Source of the DNA: Haliscomenobacter sp.
GTDB taxonomy: Bacteria; Bacteroidota; Bacteroidia; Chitinophagales; Saprospiraceae
NCBI RefSeq assembly: GCF_016718685.1
Contig: NZ_JADKCX010000003.1
Span: 106,209-170,208, forward strand
Direction: 5' to 3'
Length of the DNA stretch: 64,000 nucleotides
The notes under the pieces were generated by a model. That model was not told the DNA's origin, made no database searches, and saw only the letters and a list, made by a program, of their open reading frames with translations. The position numbers and the translations under genes were made by a program. Shown here piece after piece: positions 55,538 through 64,000 of this stretch (the stretch's first letter is position 1; the number at the start of each line of letters is the position of its first letter).

Positions 55538-56143
55538 ATGAAAAGCTTCATTATTGCCACGGTTATGCTCCTTTCTTGCGGGGCAATTTTTGCACAGGAA
55601 CAAACCCTTTTTGGCCGTACGCACGTCACTGGCGGTTTTGGCGGCCCCATTTTTGAATATGGCCTCAACAACAAACTTGGCACCTCCGTTGGTGGGGGTG
55701 GTGGGGTTGTATTGAAACATTTCTTCATCGGTGGTTATGGAATCGGAAGTGTAGATTTTGAATACCTGCGCAACAACAATGACCTGGAAAAAATCGACAT
55801 CGGCCACGGCGGTCTTTGGCTGGGCTTTACTGTACCAACCGACAAATTGATTCACCTCTACGCCAGCGGTCGCTTTGGCTGGGGTGCCGTGAACATTCCG
55901 GTAGATGACCCCGGTTTCGATTTTAAAGATGCCGACCAGATTTTTGCCATGACCCCCGAGGCTGGCCTGGAGCTCAACATCGCCCGCTGGTTTAGAGTAG
56001 CCGGTACGGTAGGATACCGCTTCATGTACGGTGCCAACCAAAACCGTGGTTATTCCAACGAAGATTTTAGTGGAGCGCACTGGGGCCTGACCCTGCGCTT
56101 TGGAGGATTTTACCCCTCCTGCGGCGGAACCTTGCTTTTGTAA
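55538..56143 (+). CDS. Outer-membrane beta-barrel-like protein
   Basis: A 201-residue protein with a signal peptide (MKSFIIATVMLLSCGAIFAQ). The rest is Gly-rich alternating strands (HVTGGFGGPIFEYGL, GVVLKHFFIGGYGIGSVDFEY, WFRVAGTVGYRFMYG, HWGLTLRFGGFYP), typical of a small outer-membrane barrel. No specific family is recognised. It follows the STN-repeat gene by 149 bases on the same strand. Confidence 0.7.
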   Translation: MKSFIIATVMLLSCGAIFAQEQTLFGRTHVTGGFGGPIFEYGLNNKLGTSVGGGGGVVLKHFFIGGYGIGSVDFEYLRNNNDLEKIDIGHGGLWLGFTVPTDKLIHLYASGRFGWGAVNIPVDDPGFDFKDADQIFAMTPEAGLELNIARWFRVAGTVGYRFMYGANQNRGYSNEDFSGAHWGLTLRFGGFYPSCGGTLLL

Positions 56144-56184
56144 GAAACAACCCGTTTTTTTCTGTTATTAAACACCTGACTGTT

Positions 56185-56916
56185 ATGAAAAGGATCTTGT
56201 TTTGGACCGTCGGCCTTGCGCTGACCTTAACGCAGTTTTCCTGCGATTTTGATTTTGATGACGGCATTGGCCCATGTGTTCGTGGCAATGGCAACACCGT
56301 ATCTCGAGACTTAAACTTGCCTGACTTTACGGGCGTCGACCTCGACATTTCGGCAGAAGTCATCATTACACAAGGTGACAATTTCAAAGTTACCGTAGAA
56401 GGAGAATCGAACATCATCGCTGAACTGGAAAGAGACGTACGGAATGGGATTTGGGAAATCGACTTTGACCGCTGTGTGCGGGACATGGACGAATTGACCA
56501 TCTTCATCACCATGCCTAGAGTACGCTCGCTTAGCATCAGTGGCTCGGGCATCATCACCAGCACCAACATCATGAAGGTAGACGACATCGATTTGAGCAT
56601 TTCAGGCTCGGGTAAAATTGATGTGGGCCTAGACGCCGATGACATCTCCAGTCGGATTAGTGGCTCGGGCAGGGTCGTGTTGGAAGGTGAGTCCAACAGC
56701 GTGGAACATACCGTAAGTGGTTCCGGCGATTTATTCGCCTTCTTGCTGCAAACCCGTGATGCGGATATCCGGGTAAGTGGCAGCGGGAACTCTGAAGTCA
56801 ATGTAAGCGACAACCTGACCGTGCGCATCTCTGGTTCCGGCGATGTGTATTACCGCGGCAAACCTCAGGTAGAGGTGAGTGTGTCGGGGTCTGGGAAGTT
56901 GGTAAACGCCAATTAA
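56185..56916 (+). CDS. Head-GIN (DUF2807) adhesin-like lipoprotein
   Basis: A 243-residue protein with a signal ending LTQFSC (Cys20, likely lipoprotein). The DUF2807 pattern is clear: FTGVDLDISAEVIITQGDNFKVTVEGESN then repeated SGSG turns (LSISGSGIITS, LSISGSGKIDVG, RISGSGRVVLEG, VSGSGDLFAF, VSGSGNSEVNV, RISGSGDVYYRG, VSGSGKLVNAN), seven copies giving a beta-helix. A cell-surface location is likely; the function of this domain is not established. Its TAA stop begins the AGCGAAAA word repeat. Confidence 0.86.
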   Translation: MKRILFWTVGLALTLTQFSCDFDFDDGIGPCVRGNGNTVSRDLNLPDFTGVDLDISAEVIITQGDNFKVTVEGESNIIAELERDVRNGIWEIDFDRCVRDMDELTIFITMPRVRSLSISGSGIITSTNIMKVDDIDLSISGSGKIDVGLDADDISSRISGSGRVVLEGESNSVEHTVSGSGDLFAFLLQTRDADIRVSGSGNSEVNVSDNLTVRISGSGDVYYRGKPQVEVSVSGSGKLVNAN

Positions 56917-57003
56917 GCGAAAAAGCGAAAAGCGAAAAGTAAGCACATCGTTGGTTTTTCACCGTGTACTATTTTTTTTCGCTTTTCGCTTTTCGCTTTT
57001 CGC
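56916..57003. repeat. Inverted word repeat (AGCGAAAA words) between convergent genes
   Basis: The left arm is AAGCGAAAAAGCGAAAAGCG and ends near 56940; the right arm (56979-57003) is TCGCTTTTCGCTTTTCGCTT, its complement. Both flanking genes end with TAA directly joined to an arm. It can form a bidirectional terminator hairpin with a T-run at 56972-56979. Confidence 0.82.
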
Positions 57004-58350
57004 TTAAATCGCGTTCGCGATCGCCTCATCAATTACCTCCTGCGGAATGCCAGTTGGGCAAGCGAAGTCGGTTTTTGCAATATTGGCCTGGGCTTCGATG
57101 GCTTTCCAGCCACCTTTGATGTCGATCAGGTTTTCGAAACCACGGGCACGCAGGATAGACGCAAAAACCATCGAGCGATAGCCTCCACCGCAGTGCAGGT
57201 AATACGTATGTTGCGGACTCAGTTTGTGCATGTTGTTGTTGATGTAGTCCAACGGAATATTCTCGGCAGCCAATGCATGTTGTGAGATGAATTCGGTCGG
57301 TTTGCGTACATCGATCTTGAGGTAACCCAGGGTATTGTCGTAACCTACCCGAGCCAAACGGGTCACCACTTCCTCTTCCCGACCCTCTGGGGTAACCAGT
57401 ACAATTGGCTGTTTCAAATCCGGAATCAGCGCGCCCACCCAGGGTGCAAAGCTGCCGTCGATGCCAATAAAAATCGAATTGGGTACAAAACCAGTTTTGA
57501 ACTCTTGCTCGTTCCGTACATCCAGCACCAAGGCACCTTCTGCTTCTACGATCAATTCCAGTTCGTCGGCACTGATGGGCGTCGCACCGCGTTGCAACAC
57601 CTCGTCGATGCTGTCGTAGCCCGACTTGTTCATCTTCGCGTTTTTGGCAAAGTATTGGGGCGGAGGCATCAAGCCAGCGGTTACTTCCTTGATGAACTCG
57701 CTCTTGCTCATATCGGCACGCAAGGCGTAGTTCGTTTGCTTTTGGCGTCCCAGGGTATCCCAGGTTTCTTTGCTCATGTTTTTGCCACAGGCCGAACCAG
57801 CACCGTGTCCGGGATAGACCAGAACTTCATCGGGCAATGTCATGATTTTTTCGCGTAGGCTATCGTACAACCAACCGGCCAGGTCTTCCTGGGTAACTTC
57901 ACCGGATTTTTGAGCCAGATCGGGGCGACCTACATCTCCGATGAACAGGGTATCTCCCGTGAAAATGGCAAATTCCTTACCGGCTTCATCCTTCAACAAA
58001 TAGGTGGTGCTCTCAGGCGTATGGCCTGGCGTGTGCAGTACTTTGAAAGAGACTTTGCCCAGGGTCAACACTTCCCCGTCTTTGGCCTGGTGAATGTCAA
58101 AAGTAGTATTGGCTGTAGGACCATACACGATGGTTGCACCCGTTTTTTCGGCCAAATCAATGTGGCCGGAAACGAAGTCAGCGTGAAAGTGGGTCTCAAA
58201 AATGTATTTGAGCTTAGCGCCATTTTCAGCCAATTTTTCTAGGTAAGGCTTGGTTTCGCGCAGGGGGTCGATGATGATCGCCTCTCCTTCACTTTCGATA
58301 TAATATGCTGCCTCAGCCAGGCAGCCGGTATAGATTTGCTCTACTTTCAT
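57004..58350 (-). CDS. MBL-fold hydrolase with two rhodanese domains (persulfide dioxygenase-like)
   Basis: A 448-residue protein. The metallo-beta-lactamase domain (1-230) has HFHADFVSGH (54-63) with the ETHE1-type HxHxDxxxxH, then HTPGHTPES and GDTLFIGDVGRPDL. Two rhodanese domains follow: the first (about 255-345) has no active-site Cys (VLVTPEGREEE), the second keeps it in LHCGGGYRSM. This layout fits persulfide dioxygenase-sulfurtransferase proteins that handle reactive sulfur. A perfect palindrome lies 28 bases upstream of the start and may be its operator. Confidence 0.88.
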   Translation of the reverse strand: MKVEQIYTGCLAEAAYYIESEGEAIIIDPLRETKPYLEKLAENGAKLKYIFETHFHADFVSGHIDLAEKTGATIVYGPTANTTFDIHQAKDGEVLTLGKVSFKVLHTPGHTPESTTYLLKDEAGKEFAIFTGDTLFIGDVGRPDLAQKSGEVTQEDLAGWLYDSLREKIMTLPDEVLVYPGHGAGSACGKNMSKETWDTLGRQKQTNYALRADMSKSEFIKEVTAGLMPPPQYFAKNAKMNKSGYDSIDEVLQRGATPISADELELIVEAEGALVLDVRNEQEFKTGFVPNSIFIGIDGSFAPWVGALIPDLKQPIVLVTPEGREEEVVTRLARVGYDNTLGYLKIDVRKPTEFISQHALAAENIPLDYINNNMHKLSPQHTYYLHCGGGYRSMVFASILRARGFENLIDIKGGWKAIEAQANIAKTDFACPTGIPQEVIDEAIANAI

Positions 58351-58377
58351 GCGGTGATAACTTTAGAGATGATACGA

Positions 58378-58401
58378 AAATATGAAAGTTCGTTCATATT
58401 T
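58378..58401. promoter_or_regulatory. Perfect 9-bp palindrome upstream of the MBL-rhodanese gene
   Basis: AAATATGAA (58378-58386) and TTCATATTT (58393-58401) are perfect inverted copies with a 6-base spacer, 28 bases upstream of the ATG at 58350. Position and symmetry fit a repressor or activator site. Confidence 0.5.
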
Positions 58402-58576
58402 CCCAGAACAACGTAAAGTTTATTCTGGTTGAACGGGGACAAAATTAGGGGCGCTGCGGATGGGGCACAGTGATCTAGTTCACATTGCCAGTTTTTATGC
58501 GCTCTCTTTGTTTTTTAACCGCAACTTTGATTTTTCTTTGGCTATAACTTCGAGTATAGTTTTTGCCTTAAGCGAC

Positions 58577-58607
58577 ATTTTTTACCGCAGGTTCGCGGTA
58601 AAAAAAT
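58577..58607. terminator. Terminator-like hairpin in a divergent region
   Basis: TTTTTTACCGC (58578-58588) pairs with GCGGTAAAAAA (58595-58605). It gives a T-run on the minus strand and an A-run on the plus strand. Both flanking genes start away from it, so what it would terminate is unclear. Confidence 0.45.
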
Positions 58608-58745
58608 CATAGTCTTTGTTAAATAAACAATTAGCATAGCTGCGCCTAAAATGGTTTACTAGCCAACACTTTGACCGTATAAGCAGCGTCCCCAAACCAA
58701 ATCCTGTCTATCTTGCGTTAGCAATTGCGAAACCGGCTATGGACT

Positions 58746-61700
58746 ATGAGGGAGTGGCGTATAATTGTCGTTTGTTTTGGTTTGCTGAGCGTTTTGCCCG
58801 GGCAGGCTCAACAATCGCCACAAAGCAATTGGCGGCGCATTCAACTCCATGCTTGTACTGCTCCAAGGCCACTCGACACCCTCCTCATTCTGCCCCATAC
58901 CGTGCAAATCAAAGAAATCAACAGCCAAAGAATCATCGATACTTCCTGGTACCGCGTCCAGTTTAATCTGCTGGTTTGGAAAGTGGATACGGCTCAGCTC
59001 CAGCCACCTTTTGAGCTCACTTACCGCACCCTCCCCGCTTCCCTCTCCCAAAGTTGGCAATTACTGGATACCTCCCGCCTGCGCCAACCCAGTATCCTGG
59101 GCGGTACCCGCATCGCCATCCGCAACGAAGCCGCCCTGATCGATTTTCGGCAATTGAACTACAGTGGCAACTTTTCACGGGGCATTTCCCTCGGCAATCG
59201 CCAGGATTTGGTGCTCAACTCCAGTTTCAACCTGCAATTGGCCGGAGACCTGGGCGATGGCGTACAAATCCTCGCCGCCATTTCCGACGAAAGTATCCCC
59301 CTGCAACCCGAAGGCAACACCGTGCAACTCCAGGAACTGGACCGCGTTTTTGTGCAACTGCGCAAAAAAGACACCCAACTGACGGCGGGCGACTACGAGC
59401 TGAATCGCCCGGACAGTTATTTCATGAATTATTACAAAAAACTGCAAGGGGCGACTTATGGGCAAAAAGCCAAACTCGGGGCCAAAGGCATGCTGCAAAA
59501 CAGCGCCAGCGTAGCCGTATCGCGCGGTAAATTTTCCCGCAACATCATCACTCCCGGTGAAGGCAATCAAGGGCCTTATAAATTGCGGGGCCCCAACAAC
59601 GAACGGTTCATCATCGTGCTTTCGGGTACCGAAAAAGTGTGGCTCAACGGCCAACGCATGCAACGCGGGCAAGACCTGGACTACATCGTAGATTACAACC
59701 GGGGCGAAATCAGCTTTACTTCCCGCCACCTGATCAGCCGCGAAAGCCGCATCATCGTGGAATTTGAATACGCCGATCAAAATTACCTGCGCACCCTCGT
59801 CGCCGCTGGGGTGCAGTACCAGACCTCTACCCTGCGCACCTACGTCAACTTGTACCAGGAACAAGACAGCCGCAGTTCCACCGGAGGTTTGTCCATCGGA
59901 GAAGTCGAGCGGGAAGCCTTACAATTGGCGGGCGACGATCCGGCCAAAGCAGTGGCCTCGGGCTTGCTGCGGCAGGATGAATTTGTGGCCAGTCGGGTTT
60001 TTTACGAACAGCGCGATACCCTCTTGGCCTGCGGCCAGCGCGACTCCATCCTGGTGTTCAGCAATGATCCTCAAAAAGCCAAATACACCGCCAGTTTCAG
60101 CTACCTGGGCCCCAAGCAGGGCCACTACATCCTGGCTCCCGCCCAAACGGCCAACGAGCGGGTCTACATCTGGGTGGCCCCCGATCCCATTACCTGTGCG
60201 CCCCAGGGGGAATACGCGCCCGTGATCGCCCTCAGCACCCCCCAGCAGCAACGCATGGTCACGGTCGGGCAGCAGTGGACACCCAATCAAAATACCACCT
60301 TACACACCGAAGTCGCGCTCTCGCATTACGACCGCAACCGCTTTTCTGCCTTTGATCAGCAAGACGACGCGGGCTGGGCGGCTTTTACACAGTTCCGCAA
60401 GCGGGTTTTGTTGGGCAAAAAAACCGCCGCGCCGGAGATGAACCTGCGCCTGAGTTACGAAGCGGTGCAGCGCAATTTTCGTAGTTTGAATCCCTACCGC
60501 AATCCCGAGTTTTTGCGCGACTGGAGTTTGGCCGATTTTCAGGGTGTGGGTACGGTGCAAGCCGCCAATGAACAGATTGCCCGCCTGGAATGGAACCTGA
60601 GTCGTGCTGGCCTGGGCAGCATCAGTTATGGCTTCAATACCTTTTTGCGCGAAAACCAATACCGGGGCACCCGCCACGACCTGAGCGGCGAAGGCAACTG
60701 GCGCGGCTGGCAACTCAAGGGTTTGGCCAGCAGCCTACAAGCCGATGCGGCAGGGGAGGAGCGCCGGTTTTTTCGACCGCAATTGAGTGTCGATAAGGTG
60801 TTCAAAAAACTAAAAAACTGGTCGCTGGGCTGGACTGGCGAAGGAGAACAAAACGACCGCTACGCACGGGCGCAGGATTCCTTGACGGGCAGCAGTTTTC
60901 GTTATTTCAGCCAACGTTTGTACGTCAAAAGCCCGGAGAGCAAAAGATGGGAAAGTGGCCTGGAATACGTCTCCCGCAACGATACCCGCCCTATCGAAGG
61001 CACTTACCGCCCGCTAACCAGCGCGCAGGAGTGGCGCTGGAACACCAAGTTACAATTCAAACAGGCTTTTGGACTGAATGGCAATTTGACCTACCGCAGT
61101 TTGCAGAGTTTTCAACAGCAGTCCAATGCCAATACGGGCAATACCCTGCTGGGGCGCATCGACCTGAATACCGCCATCTGGAAAGGCCTGGCGCGGGCGA
61201 CGACCACCTACGAACTGGGCTCCGGGCAGGAACCCAAACTCGAATTCACCTACATCCGCGTAGCGCCGGGCGAGGGGGTGTACATTTGGCAGGATTCCTT
61301 GTACAACGGGGACGGCATCATCCAGCCGAACGAAATGGACATCGCGCCGTTTCAAGACCAGGCCAATTACATCCGGGTGGCCACCATCACCGATCAGTAC
61401 ATCCGCAACAATTACGTGAATTGGAACCAAAGTGTCAACATCGACCCCCGGGCGCGTTGGTTCAATGCCAAAACCGGCCTCAAAAGTTACCTCAAAACCC
61501 TGGCTTTTCAATCGTCCTGGCGCATCAGCCGCAAAGTGCAGGACAATGAACAGGCGCTGAGCTGGAACCCACTGGCCCTCAACCTGAGCGATACCAATTT
61601 GGTGGCCGCCAGCGCCAATGGCCGGCACGTGCTGTTCATCAACCGCGCCAGCCCCAAATGGGAAATCCAAGTAGGCAATACCGATACGCGCAGCAAACTG

Positions 61701-62279
61701 GTGCAAACCACGGGTTTTGAAAGCCGCTCCCTGCGCGAGTACTTCGTACAAGGGCGCTGGAACCTCAACAAAGTGCTGAGCCTACGCCTGAATGTAGCCC
61801 GTGGCCTGCGCACAGCCGACTCCGAACTGTTCAACAACAAGGACTTCCGCCTGCAATTCCAAAAATGGGAACCGCAACTGACCTGGCAACCATCCAGCGA
61901 CTTCCGCAGCATTTTTCAATACCGCTACCAAACGGATCAAAATACCCTGGAGCAAACACCCACGGGTGCTACGCAGCACGACCTGAGCGTGGATTTCACC
62001 TACTCCAAAGCGGCCAAGTCGGCCCTGCGCAGCAAAATCTCCTGGGTAAACATCGATTTCCAGGGAATGGCGAATTCACCAACGGGTTTCGCGATTTTGA
62101 ATGGCTTGCAGCCGGGGACAAACTGGTTGTGGAACCTGAGTCTGGATCGGCAGATTGCGAAAAATTTGCAGTTGCGGTTCAGTTATGAGGGGCGAAAGAC
62201 TGGGGAGGCTAAGGCTGTGCATGTGGGAAGGGTGCAGGTTGGGGGCGGTGTTTTGAAAGTGTGTGGTTTGTTGGATTAA
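58746..62279 (+). CDS. Large outer-membrane protein, SprA-like N-terminal region
   Basis: About 1177 residues from ATG 58746 (MREWRIIVVCFGLLSVLPGQ; the in-frame TTG 7 codons earlier is less likely). The signal peptide ends near AQQ. Residues about 130-290 read LNYSGNFSRGISLGNRQDLV, LGDGVQILAAISDESIPLQP and LTAGDYELNRPDSYFMNYYKK, a pattern shared with SprA, the large translocon barrel of the type IX system, and other Bacteroidota giant barrels. The remainder is long alternating strands with aromatic ends to the C-terminus (VQVGGGVLKVCGLLD). Too short for SprA itself (normally over 2000 residues). An outer-membrane barrel is likely; function unknown. Confidence 0.72.
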   Translation: MREWRIIVVCFGLLSVLPGQAQQSPQSNWRRIQLHACTAPRPLDTLLILPHTVQIKEINSQRIIDTSWYRVQFNLLVWKVDTAQLQPPFELTYRTLPASLSQSWQLLDTSRLRQPSILGGTRIAIRNEAALIDFRQLNYSGNFSRGISLGNRQDLVLNSSFNLQLAGDLGDGVQILAAISDESIPLQPEGNTVQLQELDRVFVQLRKKDTQLTAGDYELNRPDSYFMNYYKKLQGATYGQKAKLGAKGMLQNSASVAVSRGKFSRNIITPGEGNQGPYKLRGPNNERFIIVLSGTEKVWLNGQRMQRGQDLDYIVDYNRGEISFTSRHLISRESRIIVEFEYADQNYLRTLVAAGVQYQTSTLRTYVNLYQEQDSRSSTGGLSIGEVEREALQLAGDDPAKAVASGLLRQDEFVASRVFYEQRDTLLACGQRDSILVFSNDPQKAKYTASFSYLGPKQGHYILAPAQTANERVYIWVAPDPITCAPQGEYAPVIALSTPQQQRMVTVGQQWTPNQNTTLHTEVALSHYDRNRFSAFDQQDDAGWAAFTQFRKRVLLGKKTAAPEMNLRLSYEAVQRNFRSLNPYRNPEFLRDWSLADFQGVGTVQAANEQIARLEWNLSRAGLGSISYGFNTFLRENQYRGTRHDLSGEGNWRGWQLKGLASSLQADAAGEERRFFRPQLSVDKVFKKLKNWSLGWTGEGEQNDRYARAQDSLTGSSFRYFSQRLYVKSPESKRWESGLEYVSRNDTRPIEGTYRPLTSAQEWRWNTKLQFKQAFGLNGNLTYRSLQSFQQQSNANTGNTLLGRIDLNTAIWKGLARATTTYELGSGQEPKLEFTYIRVAPGEGVYIWQDSLYNGDGIIQPNEMDIAPFQDQANYIRVATITDQYIRNNYVNWNQSVNIDPRARWFNAKTGLKSYLKTLAFQSSWRISRKVQDNEQALSWNPLALNLSDTNLVAASANGRHVLFINRASPKWEIQVGNTDTRSKLVQTTGFESRSLREYFVQGRWNLNKVLSLRLNVARGLRTADSELFNNKDFRLQFQKWEPQLTWQPSSDFRSIFQYRYQTDQNTLEQTPTGATQHDLSVDFTYSKAAKSALRSKISWVNIDFQGMANSPTGFAILNGLQPGTNWLWNLSLDRQIAKNLQLRFSYEGRKTGEAKAVHVGRVQVGGGVLKVCGLLD

Positions 62280-62307
62280 GGGATGCGCAGTGCCATCGAC
62301 ACAAGTA

Positions 62308-64000
62308 TTATCGCACATATACATTGTTGTATGCCGTTTTTACTTTTGTTTCTCCGTTACAAAGTTCTTTTAAGGTTTGCAGTCCCATTTTCAAATATTT
62401 AGTATAAGCACTTGATGTTTTTGCGTTATAAACTCTCGCAATTATGTAATTGTCCTTACACTTTTGCATAAAAGCCCATTCGCTTGTCCTGATGTAAATT
62501 GGAACTGTATCGCCAGACAATTCACCTGTTGTAGTTGCCTTTGCATCAACATAATACAAAACATCGTTGTTCCTGCCAAGAATTTCAAAATCATATTCTT
62601 TGTAAGTTTCACCGCCTTTGTTAAGCCAATTTACTCTGCTTTCTCCAAACTTTGCAACAAGTTCTTTATAGACAAATTCTTCGCCAAATCGTCCTGTACT
62701 TCCGTCTGGCAATAACCCTTCAGGTGGTGCTGATGGCATTTCATATTTTACAGGGATATTGTGTAGTAGAATACTTACGAACTCGTCTTTACTTATTTGG
62801 CTCTCTGAAATGTCAAAAGACTTAAACAAGTATTCAATAAGTTTTGCATTAGAAATACTGTTCCAATTTCCACTGTAATAGATTATATTTTGTGCAGTAT
62901 CATAGTAATTAGGAACAATGGGGCTGTAATTAAGTTTACTAAAAGTCATTTTCAAATTAGGGCTGTAATAAATTTTCAAATTTGACATTTTGCTTTTCAA
63001 CTGGTCTTCAACTATTTGAAAGTTTATTGTGTCAATCTTTTTAGCAAACTCTGGTATGCTGCTGTTCAGGGTTTTGGTTAATTCTATGGCATCATACTTT
63101 GACGATTGAGTGTCTAAACCAAAATCAGATACAGTAATTTTTGTTTGCCAAGTAGATTTAGCACAACCTCAAACTTTTTCCAATAGTCTTTATCTCCGAA
63201 CCGCTTTAATACTTTATCACTTTCATCTAAGGCAAATAGTTTGCAGTTGGGTCTTGATAAAATAAACTTATTACGTTTTTGGAAGATGTCTTTATTGCTG
63301 AGTAGTCTGCCGTTTTGTTTAAAATTGGCAACATCAGTGTTATAAACACTTGAATTTTCGTTTGAAAAACGATACAACAAATCATCATAAATAGCCCTTA
63401 TTCTCTTGTCATTTGCATTGTTTGCAACTGCAATTGTATCCAGAAGTTGAAAGCATTTAGAAACAGTAAGGCGTTGTTGCAAGCCTAAAAATGTTTCTGT
63501 TTCAGCACTAAATTCAAAACAACAAGTTACGGAATTGTCGTTTACTAAGTCCATTTAACTTATAGGAATGAACAGAATTGGGCGTTTTTACTGTTCCGTC
63601 TAAGCAAGGAATTGAGATATTACCTTGGATAAATGTCTTGAACGCAGTATTTGAGTTAGTAGTAAACAGGTGTATATTTTTTTGAAAGTATGTCCAAAAC
63701 TTTTTGGCATAATCAAACTTACTTAAATGCTCTTTATGCGAAACATCAAAGTAAAAATTCCCCAAATTAGTTCTTTTGATTTCTTCTTCTAAACCAATTT
63801 GCTTGAAAAAATATTTCAAATCTTCAAAAGATAAGCCTGAGATATCGCTAAAAATGGGCTAATGAAATAATCGTAATAGCCTGTCAATAATTCTTCTATT
63901 TGTGTACTTGGACTATATTCTTTGGCGAAATAACAATAAATTGGAATTGACAAAGTATTGTTTTTAAGCAACAAAGGAATTTTCTTTAATTCTTCCTTGT
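62308..64000 (-). CDS. C-terminal part of a large DUF3883 protein (5' end outside window, three frameshifts)
   Basis: Runs leftward off the window's right edge and stops at 62308. The last 150 residues are a DUF3883 (NO VEIN C-terminal-like) domain: GRFGEEFVYKELVAKFGESR, ETYKEYDFEI, YYVDAKATTT, IYIRTSEWAFM, with the Asp/Glu-x-Lys pattern of a nuclease-like fold. Upstream segments (SIPIYCYFAKEYSPSTQIEELL, SGLSFEDLKYFFKQIG) resemble long sacsin/NOV-type ATPase proteins. Shifts at A/T-runs 63850-63854, near 63550 and 63138-63142 are undone by single-base changes. DUF3883 proteins occur in restriction and defence contexts. Base use is sharply AT-rich compared with the left neighbour. Confidence 0.7.

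Larger units (their letters stand above)
58351..58745. other. Divergent intergenic region
   Basis: These 395 bases separate the leftward MBL-rhodanese gene and the rightward giant protein gene. They hold one operator-like palindrome (58378-58401) and one terminator-like hairpin (58577-58607). No protein-coding frame is convincing. Confidence 0.6.

Noticed and set aside
60947..61549. 200-residue plus-strand frame
   Set aside because: A shifted frame inside the SprA-like gene; its composition (Gln/His/Arg/Pro-rich) is typical of a shadow frame.

Overview
The window looks like a Bacteroidota chromosome segment, most likely from the class Saprospiria (an inference from gene families, not a database result). 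Supporting signs are ECF sigma/FecR pairs, an STN-domain protein, a YPNP/KxVVVK type IX secretion sorting tail, head-GIN and DUF4097-type envelope proteins, AraC regulators with multi-pass membrane N-termini, a SprA-like outer-membrane protein, and promoters that fit TTTG-N(18-22)-TAnnTTTG. No rRNA, tRNA, transposase or CRISPR array was seen.

Layout. 1-5.3 kb: a GyrI-like effector-binding protein, then a desaturase plus a three-domain acyl-AMP ligase/carrier/reductase. 5.5-12.2 kb: a leftward cluster of secreted oxidoreductase-type proteins (Gfo/Idh/MocA, ThuA, a cytochrome c/HEAT dehydrogenase-like lipoprotein, and an unknown). 12.3-18.4 kb: a broken T9SS cargo gene, an ABC exporter whose permease has a His/Asp/Glu-rich loop, a lipoprotein, RluA, CDGSH and M42 peptidase. 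18.6-27.9 kb: glycosyltransferase, histidine kinase, 6-phosphogluconolactonase, a three-gene 2-oxoacid oxidoreductase operon with its own FAD/Fe-S subunit, and a DUF922-like lipoprotein. 28-31 kb: an AraC-type regulator and a decayed serine hydrolase. 31-38 kb: RNA ligase, an ECF sigma/HEAT anti-sigma/adhesin-like operon, VOC protein, a second AraC regulator. 38-47.8 kb: an adenylate-forming enzyme, hydrolase, HemJ, thioredoxin-like protein, ManC, a PHP-phosphodiesterase fusion, kynureninase and secreted proteins. 48-51.6 kb: secreted RraA-like protein, enolase-superfamily enzyme and BASS transporter. 52-57 kb: ECF sigma, FecR, an STN protein carrying GLFNVA surface repeats, and two envelope proteins. 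57-62.3 kb: an MBL-rhodanese enzyme and a SprA-like giant. 62.3-64 kb: an AT-rich stretch holding the C-terminal part of a large DUF3883 protein that runs off the window.

Quality. About 15 genes are split by one-base shifts, most of them inside homopolymer runs, and the reading frame continues cleanly on the other side. I read these as consensus errors and give each gene its full span. Two blocks of extreme G-rich sequence (about 10.13-10.74 kb and 41.79-41.94 kb) look like base-calling failures. The second directly follows one arm of an inverted word repeat.

Themes. Several intergenic gaps carry arms built from short repeated words (AGCGAAAA, GTTGAA, GGTTGA, CACAAAGAA), usually with the reverse complement on the other side. 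Stop codons of the flanking genes lie inside or next to these arms. Two regulatory modules pair an ECF sigma factor with an unusual partner: a HEAT-repeat anti-sigma, and an STN-GLFNVA protein in place of a TonB receptor.
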